Shown here: piece by piece, positions 56,498 through 64,000 of the stretch
How positions within the stretch are numbered: position 1 is the stretch's first letter
Layout: each line of letters begins with the position of its first letter
Assembly: GCA_047459075.1 (NCBI GenBank)
Contig: VSCH01000010.1
Span: 17,097 to 81,096 of the forward strand
DNA length: 64,000 nt
Reading direction: 5' to 3'
Source: ZC4RG19 sp017577565
GTDB lineage: Bacteria; Actinomycetota; Acidimicrobiia; Acidimicrobiales; VFJN01
Notes under the pieces: model-generated
Databases searched by the model: none
What the model was told of the DNA's origin: nothing
Seen by the model: the letters and a program-made list of their open reading frames with translations, nothing else
Program-made: the position numbers and the translations under genes

Positions 56498-57622
56498 ATG
56501 ACCGCCCTCACGCTGGAGGTGGTCGAGGACGAGGACGGGCTGGCCGCGCTGCGGCCCGCCTGGGACGAGCTGGCCGCCGCGGACCCGAACCCCAACGTCT
56601 TCCTCACCTGGCCCTGGATGCACACGTGGTGGCGGCACTTCGGCGCCGGCCGCCCGGACCACCGGCTGCACGTCGCCGTCGTGCGCGACGGCCGCCGGGT
56701 CGTGGCCATCGCCCCGCTGTACGTGAGCCGGGTCGGCGTCGGCCCGCTGCGGGCCACCGTCGTCCGGCGGATCGCCCACGACGCCGGCGACTACGGCGGC
56801 GCGCTGCTCGCCCCCGACGCCGACGCCGCGGTCGGCGTCCTGGTCGACCACCTGGGCGCGCTGCTCCACGGCGGCGCCACGGTCGTCGTGCTGTCGCGGC
56901 TGCCCGGCGACGCCCGCTGCACCACCCTGCTGGGCGAGGAGCTGGTGCGCCGGGCGGCGACGATCGAGCCGGTCGTCACCGAGCTGGGCGGCACCTGCCT
57001 GTACGTCGACGTGCGCGGCGGCTACCCCCTGGCGAAGAAGGCGAAGAAGCACAAGATCCGCCAGCGGCTGCGCCGGCTGGAGGAGCAGCACGGCGAGGTC
57101 GCCTTCGTCCGCCACACCGGCCCGACGCTCGAGGAGGGCATCCGGCGCTTCGTGGCGCTGCACGACCGGCGGTGGGCCGAGCTCGACGAGCCGATGCAGG
57201 GCCTCATGGCCGACGACGCCGGGCGGGCCTTCCTGCTCGACGCGCTCCGGGCGCTCGACGCCACCGGCCGGCTCGTGCTGCTGTCGCTGGAGGCGGGAGG
57301 CGAGCCGGTGGCGGTCGAGCTCGACCTCGTCCAGGGGCGGCGCCAGTTCCTGTTCAAGGGCGCGTTCGACCCGCGCTTCGCCGCCTACAGCCCCGGGCAG
57401 CTCCTGCACCACAAGGTGTTCGAGGACGGGCTGGCGGCCGGCATCGAGGTGTTCGACTTCTGCCGGGGCGACGCCCAGTACAAGCGGCGGTGGGCCGACC
57501 AGGAGCGCCGCCTGTCGACGGTCGTGCTCAGCCGGCCCGGGCCGCGGGGCGCCCTGGCCCGCCAGCGCTACCGGCTGGCGCTGGCGGCCGAGCGCCGGTG
57601 GCGGCGCCGCGGCCGCGACTGA
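56498..57622 (+). CDS. GNAT-superfamily protein (CelD/BcsL, FemAB-like)
   Basis: 374 aa. Two tandem GNAT-like halves: the first contains PNPNVFLTWPWMHTWWRHFG, the second (about 200-340) GEVAFVRHTGPTLEEGIRRFVALHDRRW, then FDPRFAAYSPGQLLHHKVFEDGLAAGIEVFDFCRGDAQYKRRWAD. The YSPGxLL and DFxRGxxxYK motifs are those of the CelD/BcsL family, which acylates or amino-acylates cell-envelope glycans. The only plus-strand gene inserted in the argS-rho block. ATG at 56498; no convincing ribosome binding site. Confidence 0.87.
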   Translation: MTALTLEVVEDEDGLAALRPAWDELAAADPNPNVFLTWPWMHTWWRHFGAGRPDHRLHVAVVRDGRRVVAIAPLYVSRVGVGPLRATVVRRIAHDAGDYGGALLAPDADAAVGVLVDHLGALLHGGATVVVLSRLPGDARCTTLLGEELVRRAATIEPVVTELGGTCLYVDVRGGYPLAKKAKKHKIRQRLRRLEEQHGEVAFVRHTGPTLEEGIRRFVALHDRRWAELDEPMQGLMADDAGRAFLLDALRALDATGRLVLLSLEAGGEPVAVELDLVQGRRQFLFKGAFDPRFAAYSPGQLLHHKVFEDGLAAGIEVFDFCRGDAQYKRRWADQERRLSTVVLSRPGPRGALARQRYRLALAAERRWRRRGRD

Positions 57623-57628
57623 GCGGGA

Positions 57629-58969
57629 TCAGGGGTCGACGTCGAGCCGCAGCAGGTCGTCGAGGGTCTCGCGCCGCACGACCAGGCGGGCGTCGCCCTC
57701 CCGCACGAACACCACCGCCGGGCGCGGGACCTTGTTGTAGTTCGAGCCCATCGAGTGGCCGTAGGCGCCGGTGACCGGCGTGGCCAGCACGTCGCCCACC
57801 CGCAGGTCGGCGGGCACGTGCGCGTCCCGCACCAGCAGGTCGCCCGACTCGCAGTGCTTGCCCACGACCGTGACGACCCGGGGCCGGGGCGCCTCGACCG
57901 CCCGGGGCAGGAAGGCCTCGTAGCCGCTGCCGTAGAGCACCGGCCGGGGGTTGTCGCTCATGCCGCCGTCGACGGCCACGTAGGTGCGCACGCCGGGGAT
58001 GTCCTTGATCGTCCCCACCGTGTAGAGCGTGACGGCCGCCTGCGCGGCGATGGCCCGGCCGGGCTCGGCGGTCACCCGGCTGCGGATGCCCGCCTCCCGG
58101 CAGGCGTCGTGCACGACCCGCCCCCACTCGCTGATGGTCGGCGCCTCCTCCCCCACGACGTAGGGGACGCCGAGCCCGCCACCGATCGACAGCTCGGGGA
58201 GGTCGAGGTCGCGCACCCACGGCGCGACGACCGCGATCGCCTGGCGGAAGAAGTCGGCGACGAAGATCTGGCTGCCGATGTGCAGGTGGACCCCGACGAG
58301 CTCGGCCGCGGACGAGGACGCCACCCGCTCGACGGCCCGGTCGAGGTCGCCGGAGGCGACGCCGAAGCCGAACTTCGAGTCGATCTGCCCGGTCTGGACG
58401 AACTCGTGGGTGTGGGCCTCGACGCCGGGCGTGGCCCGCAGCAGCACGCGGGGCGTGCGCCCGTCCTCCTCGTGCAGGCGCTCCAGCCGGTCGAGCTCGT
58501 CGAAGCTGTCGACGACGATCCGGCCGACCCCGGCCTCGCGGGCCCGGGCCAGCTCGGCGTCGCTCTTGTTGTTGCCGTGCAGCACCAGGCGCTCGGCGGG
58601 GACGCCGGCGGCGAGGGCGACGTGCAGCTCGCCGCCCGTGGCCACGTCGAGGTGCAGGCCCTCCTCGTGCACCAGCTTGGCCATGGCCAGGCAGAGGAAC
58701 GCCTTGCCGGCGTAGCTGACCCCGTCGCCGAAGGTGGCCAGGGCCTCGCGGCAGCGGGCCCGCAGGTGCTCCTCGTCGTAGACGAACAGCGGCGTGCCGA
58801 ACTCGCGCACGAGGTCGGCCGTCGAGCAGCCGCCGATGGCCAGCCAGCCGTCGTCGCCGACCGTGGCGCTGTCGGGCAGCAGGTGGGCCGGCACCGGGCC
58901 GGCCCGGGCCTCGTCGCGGAGGGCGCCGGGGTCGACGGCGCGGTCGAGCTCCGCGGGGTCGGGGATCAC
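57629..58969 (-). CDS. lysA: Diaminopimelate decarboxylase
   Basis: 446 aa. It makes L-lysine from meso-diaminopimelate, using PLP. The PLP lysine is K89 in VSYAGKAFLCLAMAKLV, the phosphate-binding loop is SIGGGLGVPY, and the second-subunit active-site motif is GKHCESGDLL. The GTG at 58969 lies 19 bases after the argS stop; no longer start keeps the frame free of the argS shadow. argS-lysA linkage is conserved in Actinobacteria. Confidence 0.95.
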   Translation of the reverse strand: MIPDPAELDRAVDPGALRDEARAGPVPAHLLPDSATVGDDGWLAIGGCSTADLVREFGTPLFVYDEEHLRARCREALATFGDGVSYAGKAFLCLAMAKLVHEEGLHLDVATGGELHVALAAGVPAERLVLHGNNKSDAELARAREAGVGRIVVDSFDELDRLERLHEEDGRTPRVLLRATPGVEAHTHEFVQTGQIDSKFGFGVASGDLDRAVERVASSSAAELVGVHLHIGSQIFVADFFRQAIAVVAPWVRDLDLPELSIGGGLGVPYVVGEEAPTISEWGRVVHDACREAGIRSRVTAEPGRAIAAQAAVTLYTVGTIKDIPGVRTYVAVDGGMSDNPRPVLYGSGYEAFLPRAVEAPRPRVVTVVGKHCESGDLLVRDAHVPADLRVGDVLATPVTGAYGHSMGSNYNKVPRPAVVFVREGDARLVVRRETLDDLLRLDVDP

Positions 58970-58988
58970 CTCGGCCCCCGGCGGGCGG

Positions 58989-60605
58989 TCACATCGACTC
59001 CGGGGCGGCCACGCCCAGCAGGTCGAGCCCGATGGCCAGCCCCACCCGGGTGGCCTCGACGAGCCACAGGCGGGCCTGGGTCGTCGCCGGCGGCACGTCG
59101 TCACCGAGCACCCGGCAGTCGTGGTAGAAGCTGTGGAACCGGTCGGCCAGCTCGCGCACCCACGCGGTGACCTTGTGGGGCGCCCGCTCGACGCAGGCCA
59201 GCTCGACGACCTCGGGCAGGGTGGACAGCGTGCGCAGCACCTCGAGCTCGCGCTCGTGGGTGAGCGGCGACAGGTCGACCTCGTCCAGCGGCGCCCGGGT
59301 GACGCCCAGCTCGCTCGCCCTCTTGCCGATCGAGTGGATGCGGGCGTGCGCGTACTGGACGTAGTAGACGGGCGACTCCTTCGAGTCGGCCCGCACCTTC
59401 TCGAGGTCGATGGTCGGCGCCTGGTCGATCGACGCCACCAGCGACAGCACCCGCATGACGTCGGGGCCGACGTCCTCGACGAGGTCGTCCAGGTCGACGG
59501 CGTTGCCCAGCCGCTTGCCGATGCGGCCGCTGGACAGCGACACCATCTGGCCGATGCGGACCTCGAGGCGGTCCTTGTCGACGCCGAGGGCGGCGACGCC
59601 GGCCTTCAGGCTGGCCACCTGGCCCTGGTGGTCGGCGCCCCAGACGTTGATGACCCGGTCGAAGCCCCGGATCAGGAACTTGTTGCGGTGGTAGGCGATG
59701 TCGCCGGCCAGGTAGGTGTAGTCGCCGCCCTGCTCGGGCGACTTGCGCAGCACCCGCTTGCCCCGGGGGTCGCCGTGGGCGCCGGTGTCGAGCCAGATGG
59801 CGCCGTCCTCCTCCCACACGAGGCCGCTCTTGCGCAGCTCCTCGATGGTCTCCTCGACGGCCTCGCTCTCCTCGATCGACGCCTGGCTGAACCACTCGTC
59901 GAAGTGGATGTTGATGGCCTCGAGCTGGACCTTGATGAACCGCAGGATGTGCTCGGCGGCCCAGCGCCCGGCCTGCTCGACGTCCTCGGGGCCGTCGTAG
60001 GCGCTGGCCAGGCCCTTGACGAAGCCGCTCGGGTAGCCGCCCTCGGGCAGCGGCCGGCCCGCCCGGCGGGCCAGGACGGACTCGCCGAGGCGGCGGATCT
60101 GCCCGCCGGTGTCGTTCACGTAGTACTCGCGGGTGACCTCGTAGCCGCAGCGCTCGAGCAACCGGCCGAGCGAGTCGCCGTAGGAGGCGAACCAGCCGTT
60201 GCCGACGTGGATCGGCCCGGTCGGGTTGGCCGAGACGAACTCGACCTGGACTCGCTCGCCGTTGCCGAAGTCGTGGCGGGCGTAGCCCTCCTCGCCCTGG
60301 GTGACGACCTCGGTCAGCACCTCGTGGAGCCAGGTGGGCGCCAGGTGGAAGTTGACGAACCCGGGGCCCGCGACCTCGACCCGCTCGACGTGCCTCGGCG
60401 GGTCGGCCTCGAGCGCCGCGACGAGGCGGGTGGCCAGCTCGCGGGGGTTGGTGCCGGCCGCCTTGGCCAGGGCGAGGGCGACGTTGGTCGACCAGTCGCC
60501 GTGCTCGCGCCGGGCCGGGCGCTCCAGCTCGATGGTCTCGGGCGGCTGGACCCCGACCGAGTCGAGGGCGCTGCGCAGGGACGCTTCGAGGACGTCGCGG
60601 ATCAT
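58989..60605 (-). CDS. argS: Arginyl-tRNA synthetase
   Basis: 538 aa class I synthetase. The N-terminal Add-1 domain (LRSALDSVGVQPPETIELERP) recognises the tRNA D-loop. HIGH is HVGN in FVSANPTGPIHVGNG, and the KMSKS position is SGRIGKRLGN, without canonical lysines as is frequent in ArgRS. The DALR anticodon-binding domain ends the protein. ATG at 60605 (MIRDVLEASL) is preferred over a start 27 bases upstream giving MPPPTPVTP. A tRNA-Arg gene starts divergently 170 bases away. Confidence 0.96.
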   Translation of the reverse strand: MIRDVLEASLRSALDSVGVQPPETIELERPARREHGDWSTNVALALAKAAGTNPRELATRLVAALEADPPRHVERVEVAGPGFVNFHLAPTWLHEVLTEVVTQGEEGYARHDFGNGERVQVEFVSANPTGPIHVGNGWFASYGDSLGRLLERCGYEVTREYYVNDTGGQIRRLGESVLARRAGRPLPEGGYPSGFVKGLASAYDGPEDVEQAGRWAAEHILRFIKVQLEAINIHFDEWFSQASIEESEAVEETIEELRKSGLVWEEDGAIWLDTGAHGDPRGKRVLRKSPEQGGDYTYLAGDIAYHRNKFLIRGFDRVINVWGADHQGQVASLKAGVAALGVDKDRLEVRIGQMVSLSSGRIGKRLGNAVDLDDLVEDVGPDVMRVLSLVASIDQAPTIDLEKVRADSKESPVYYVQYAHARIHSIGKRASELGVTRAPLDEVDLSPLTHERELEVLRTLSTLPEVVELACVERAPHKVTAWVRELADRFHSFYHDCRVLGDDVPPATTQARLWLVEATRVGLAIGLDLLGVAAPESM

Positions 60606-60642
60606 GGGCGTCACCGGGGTGGGAGGGGGCACGGGTGGTCCG

Positions 60643-60672
60643 ATCGTACCGAGGCGCCCCCGGGCACCCGAA
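60643..60672 (-). promoter_or_regulatory. Predicted promoter for argS-lysA
   Basis: -35 TTCGGG (60667-60672), 18-bp spacer, -10 TACGAT (60643-60648) on the minus strand, giving a leader of about 30 bases. Only partial matches to consensus. Confidence 0.35.
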
Positions 60673-60732
60673 CCCGGCGCCCCGGCCGGTCACGGGCGCC
60701 GACCAGGGGTCCCACCGGGGTGCCACCGCCGG

Positions 60733-60762
60733 TTCGGCCGGCGCCGTCGCGGACGCTACGCT
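60733..60762 (+). promoter_or_regulatory. Predicted promoter for tRNA-Arg
   Basis: -35 TTCGGC (60733-60738), 18-bp spacer, -10 TACGCT (60757-60762). The tRNA begins 11 bases after the -10 box. Confidence 0.35.
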
Positions 60763-60772
60763 GTCTCTCCCC

Positions 60773-60847
60773 GCCCTCGTAGCTCAGGGGATAGAGCATC
60801 GGCCTCCGGAGCCGTGTGCGCAGGTTCGAATCCTGCCGAGGGCGCCA
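60773..60847 (+). tRNA. tRNA-Arg (anticodon CCG), CCA end encoded
   Basis: The cloverleaf closes fully: acceptor GCCCTCG/CGAGGGC, D-arm GCTC/GAGC, anticodon loop CTCCGGA giving anticodon CCG, T-arm GCAGG/CCTGC with loop TTCGAAT. Discriminator G and encoded CCA at 60845-60847. The first anticodon-stem pair (27-43) is a T-T mismatch. It decodes CGG, a common codon in this GC-rich genome, and lies next to its own synthetase gene. Confidence 0.95.
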
Positions 60848-60921
60848 GGAGCGGCGGTGGCCAGGGGATCGCCCGGGTCATCGCCGTCGTCGCGTCTCGG
60901 GGCGGTCAGCGCAGGTCGCGC

Positions 60922-63537
60922 TCACGCCCCGATCCTCCCGGCCCCGCCCGCTCGGCGCGCCGCGGCCGCCCGGCGGGCGCGGGACTTCGCCAGCGCGTCG
61001 ACGGCGAGCACCGCCACGGGGGCCGCGAACCCGACCAGCCAGCCGGCGAGCGGCGGGTCGGCGTGGCCCAGCTCGTCGGCGATCGGGCCGACGAACAGCA
61101 CGACGAGCGAGAAGCAGAGCTCGATGGACGCCGCCACGAGGAGCAGCGGGTTGGTCGTCCACCCGAGGGCGCCGGGCCAGCGGGTCGTGCTGCGGCAGGC
61201 GAACGCGTTGGCCGTCTGCCCGAGCACGACGGCCATGAACGCCGCGCCCGAGGCCGCCATCGCGACGTGGCCGCCGGGGAACGTCTCCCCCGGCCGCCAC
61301 CCGCCCGAGAGGAACGAGACGAGGAACGCCGCCATCGTGAACAGCGCGACCAGCGGGCCGATCCGCCCGAAGGCCCGGCGGGCGACGGTGGCGTCGAGGA
61401 GCCGGCCCCGCACCGGCGGCCGGTCGAGGATCCCCCGGGACGGCGGCTCGGCCCCGAGGGCCACCGCCGAGAGCGTGTCGGTCCCCAGGTCGAGGGCCAG
61501 GATCTGGAGGACGCCAAGCGCCAGGGGGACCCGCCCGCCGCTCAGCGCCCAGACGAGGAAGGGCGTGACCTCGGCCACGTTGTCGGTGAGGTGGTAGGTG
61601 AGGAAGCGACGGATGTTGAGGAACGTCGCCCGGCCGTGCTCGATGCCGTTGACGATGCTGGCGAAGTGGTCGTCGAGCAGGACGAGGTCGGCGGCCTCCC
61701 GGGCCACGTCGGTGCCCGACCGGCCCATCGCCACGCCGATGTCGGCCTCGTGCAGCGCCGGCCCGTCGTTCACCCCGTCGCCGGTCATGGCGACGACGTG
61801 GCCCCGGCGGCGGAGCGCCCGGGCGATGCGCAGCTTCGCCTCGGGCGTGACCCGGGCGACCACGACGCCGTCCTCGTCGAGCAGCTCGCCGAGGGCGTCG
61901 TCGTCCGCGGGCAGGTCGTCGCCCCGCAGGACCGGCTGGTCGGGCCGGCGCAGCCCGACCTCGGTGGCGATGGCGGCGGCGGTCGCCGGGTGGTCGCCGG
62001 TGACCATGGCCAGCTTGATCCCGGCTCGGCGGCAGGCGTCGATCGACCGGGACACGTCCGGGCGCGGCGGGTCCTCCATGCCGACCAGCCCGAGGAGGGC
62101 CAGGCCGGCCTCGGCCTCCGCCGCGCTCGCCGGGGTCTCGTCGCCCGCCGGGCGACCGGCCACGGCCAGGACCCGCAGGCCCTGGTCGGTGAGCTCCCGC
62201 ACGACCTCCGCCACCTCCCGGCCGTCCCGGCACAGGGGCAGCACGGCGTCGGGGGCGCCCTTCACGACGACCTCCCCGTCGACCACGACCGACATGCGCC
62301 GGCGCCGGGGGTCGAACGGGAACCGCACCGCGGGGCGGTGGGCCCGGCGGTCCTCGTCGGTGTCGATCCCGAGCCGGCGGGCGAAGACGTCGAGGGCGAC
62401 CTCCATCGGGTCGCCGTGGGGCTCCCGGGCGCCGTCGCGCACGTGCAGGTCGCCGGTCGAGCAGCGCACGGCGCCGAGGGCGAGCCGCTCGACGGCGGCG
62501 CGGCCGGCCGGGTCGGCGAGGTCGACCCGGGCGGTCGGGTCGTACCCCGGCGTGCGGACCTCGACGCTGGTCGACGGGGTCCAGGCCCGGACGACCGTCA
62601 TCTGGTTCTGCGTGAGCGTGCCGGTCTTGTCGGTGCAGATGAAGGTCGTCGAGCCCAGCGTCTCGACGGCGTCGAGGTTGCGCACCAGCACGTTCCGCTT
62701 CGCCATCTGCTCGGCGCCCCAGGCCAGCGACAGCGTGACCGTCGGCAGCAGCGCCTCGGGGACCAGCGCCACCGTGACGCCGATGGCGAAGGTGAACCCG
62801 TCCGCCGCCGTCTCCCCCAGGACGACCGCCACCAGGAAGAACACCGCGCCGACGCCGACGGCGATGAGGGCGACCGTGTGCACGAGCCGGCGCAGCTCGC
62901 GGGCCAGGGGGCCGGGCGGTGCCGGCTCGGCTGCCGTGAGGCGGGCGATCTCGGCCAGCCTCGTCCGGGCGCCGGTGGCGGTGACGACCGCCTCACCCTC
63001 CCCCTCGACGACGAAGCACCCGGCGTGGACCCGGTCGCCCTCCTCGACGGGTGACGGCTCGCTCTCGCCGGTCAGGAGCGACGTGTCGACCGACAGGCGG
63101 TGCGCCTCGGTGACGACGGCGTCGGCCGGGATGCGGTCGCCCGCCTCCAGCGCCAGCAGGTCGTCGACGACCACCTCGCTGGCGTCGAGCTCCTGGCGGC
63201 GCCCGTCGCGCCACACGGTGACCCGCATCGGCAGCAGCGCGCCCAGGCGCTCGGCCGCCCGGTCGGCCCGGTGCTCCTGGACGAAGGCGAAGGCGGCGTT
63301 GAGCAGGACCACCGCCACGATGGCGACGCCCAGCTCCGGCAGGTCGGCGACGAAGGCCAGCCCGGCGGCGACCCAGAGCATGAGGGCGAAGACGTGGACG
63401 AGCTGGTCGAGGAAGCGCCGGACCGCCGACCGGCGCCGGGGCCGCGGCAGTACGTTCGGCCCGTCGCGGGCCCGGCGCCGCGCCGCCTCCTCGGCGGACA
63501 GCCCTCGTTCCCTCGTCTCCGTCGCCGGACGTTGCAC
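60922..63537 (-). CDS. Cation-transporting P-type ATPase (type II)
   Basis: 871 aa. The N-terminal cation ATPase domain opens with RGLSAEEAARRRARDGPNVL. Actuator loop: LLTGESEP. The fourth membrane helix has VALVPEALLPTVTL, close to the PEGL of Ca/Na,K pumps but with Ala for Gly. Phosphorylation motif CTDKTGTLTQNQMTV, nucleotide domain KGAPD, hinge MTGDGVNDGPAL. C-terminal helices 5-10 (ILALDLGTDTLSAVALGAEPP) include the DLGTD motif of type II pumps. The GTG at 63537 has AGGAGG 10 nt upstream; a start at 63609 would add 24 poorly conserved residues. Ion not certain (Ca2+, Mg2+ or Na+/K+). Confidence 0.92.
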   Translation of the reverse strand: MQRPATETRERGLSAEEAARRRARDGPNVLPRPRRRSAVRRFLDQLVHVFALMLWVAAGLAFVADLPELGVAIVAVVLLNAAFAFVQEHRADRAAERLGALLPMRVTVWRDGRRQELDASEVVVDDLLALEAGDRIPADAVVTEAHRLSVDTSLLTGESEPSPVEEGDRVHAGCFVVEGEGEAVVTATGARTRLAEIARLTAAEPAPPGPLARELRRLVHTVALIAVGVGAVFFLVAVVLGETAADGFTFAIGVTVALVPEALLPTVTLSLAWGAEQMAKRNVLVRNLDAVETLGSTTFICTDKTGTLTQNQMTVVRAWTPSTSVEVRTPGYDPTARVDLADPAGRAAVERLALGAVRCSTGDLHVRDGAREPHGDPMEVALDVFARRLGIDTDEDRRAHRPAVRFPFDPRRRRMSVVVDGEVVVKGAPDAVLPLCRDGREVAEVVRELTDQGLRVLAVAGRPAGDETPASAAEAEAGLALLGLVGMEDPPRPDVSRSIDACRRAGIKLAMVTGDHPATAAAIATEVGLRRPDQPVLRGDDLPADDDALGELLDEDGVVVARVTPEAKLRIARALRRRGHVVAMTGDGVNDGPALHEADIGVAMGRSGTDVAREAADLVLLDDHFASIVNGIEHGRATFLNIRRFLTYHLTDNVAEVTPFLVWALSGGRVPLALGVLQILALDLGTDTLSAVALGAEPPSRGILDRPPVRGRLLDATVARRAFGRIGPLVALFTMAAFLVSFLSGGWRPGETFPGGHVAMAASGAAFMAVVLGQTANAFACRSTTRWPGALGWTTNPLLLVAASIELCFSLVVLFVGPIADELGHADPPLAGWLVGFAAPVAVLAVDALAKSRARRAAAARRAGGAGRIGA

Positions 63538-63667
63538 TGGGCTCGGACCTCCTGACGGCCGTGTGTTCCGTACCCGGTGCGGGACCGTCCAGTAGTGGTG
63601 CGCCGACACGGTCCGGCTGGGTCGGACTCGCCGCCGTGACGACGGGCGTGACCGACGGGGCCTGACG

Positions 63668-64000
63668 ATGTGGCCGTTCTCACGCTGGCGGCGGTCGCGG
63701 GACCGACGACCCGAGCGGCCGCCGGCGCGGTGCCTGCGCTGCGGCGAGATGGCCCAGCCCGGCTACGTGACGGCAGACGGAGCCAGCACGACCATCCTCG
63801 GCTGGAACGTCGGCGAGCCGACGATCTGGCGCACGCGGGACGTCGTGCTGGACAGGCGCGTCTGGTTCGGGAAACCCGCCCGCTGGCCCGCCCACCGCTG
63901 CGAGGCCTGCGGCCTGGTCATGTTTCAGTTCTTCGTGGAGGAGCGCTGGCGCGGATCTCCCGCCGCCCGCCCGAGCCACAATCCCCGCCGTGACGACGTG
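63668..64000 (+). CDS. Zinc-ribbon protein, DUF6487-like (partial, cut by window end)
   Basis: 111 codons without a stop to the end of the window. Two CxxC pairs, C22-L-R-C25-G and C78-E-A-C81-G, flank a stretch with WNVGEPTIWR and VWFGKPARWPAH. This CxxCG...M...W...WFG...CxxCGLV layout is that of small zinc-ribbon proteins listed as PF20097/DUF6487, of unknown function. ATG at 63668; weak GGGGC upstream. Divergent from the P-type ATPase across 130 bases, so the intergenic region holds both promoters. Confidence 0.65.
   Translation, partial: MWPFSRWRRSRDRRPERPPARCLRCGEMAQPGYVTADGASTTILGWNVGEPTIWRTRDVVLDRRVWFGKPARWPAHRCEACGLVMFQFFVEERWRGSPAARPSHNPRRDDV

Overview
The window is high-GC (roughly three quarters G+C), densely coded DNA with no rRNA, insertion sequence, prophage or CRISPR. 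The gene order argS-lysA-hom-thrC-(kinase slot)-rho-rpmE-prfA-prmC-sua5-...-wecA-atp operon is the classic actinobacterial block known from Mycobacterium. A GlgE alpha-glucan cluster, an NfuA-like protein, MeaB and many GTG starts fit the same phylum. Divergence from mycobacterial proteins and the interrupted gene order suggest a deep actinobacterial lineage such as Acidimicrobiia; that placement is inference.

Region 1 (1-17761): the 3'-truncated end of a Mut7-C/ubiquitin-fold protein, a B-box rhomboid protease and an MFS carrier, then the trehalose-to-glucan cluster: glgB and maltokinase (overlapping GTGA), treS, glgE and a divergent glgP. Trehalose is isomerised to maltose (TreS), phosphorylated (Mak), polymerised (GlgE), branched (GlgB) and degraded (GlgP). 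An SRPBCC protein, a GAF histidine kinase, a tiny tail-anchored protein and an FGly-type sulfatase lie inside the cluster. A frameshifted DUF4328 membrane gene closes it.

Region 2 (17792-29904): enoyl-CoA hydratase, MeaB, NfuA-like protein; a plus-strand run of a multipass membrane protein, a 47-residue partner, an MFS protein with an extra N-terminal domain and a degenerate L,D-transpeptidase-like lipoprotein; then hydrolase, J-domain protein, acidic unknown protein, class II FBPase (GlpX), SDR, 2'-5' RNA ligase-like protein and a GT-C-like membrane protein.

Region 3 (29929-39898): the complete ATP synthase operon, transcribed on the minus strand as atpZ-atpI-atpB-E-F-H-A-G-D-C, preceded by wecA, rpiB and a low-molecular-weight tyrosine phosphatase with no usable standard start codon.

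Region 4 (39975-46389): thiolase-like enzyme, SCP2 protein, TetR regulator, Ser/Thr kinase, CBS/CorC membrane protein and a LolA/RseB-like protein. These separate sua5 from wecA.

Region 5 (46458-64000): sua5, prmC, prfA, an unknown protein, rpmE, rho (with a 250-bp leader), an ApgM-type protein in the thrB position, thrC, hom, a divergent CelD-type GNAT, lysA, argS, tRNA-Arg(CCG), a type II P-type ATPase and a zinc-ribbon protein cut by the window end.

A recurring feature is a TANNNT hexamer 6-9 nt before the start codon with no Shine-Dalgarno sequence, seen at about 15 genes. This points to widespread leaderless mRNAs and was used to choose several starts. No intergenic stretch exceeds 300 bases; the longest is the rho leader.
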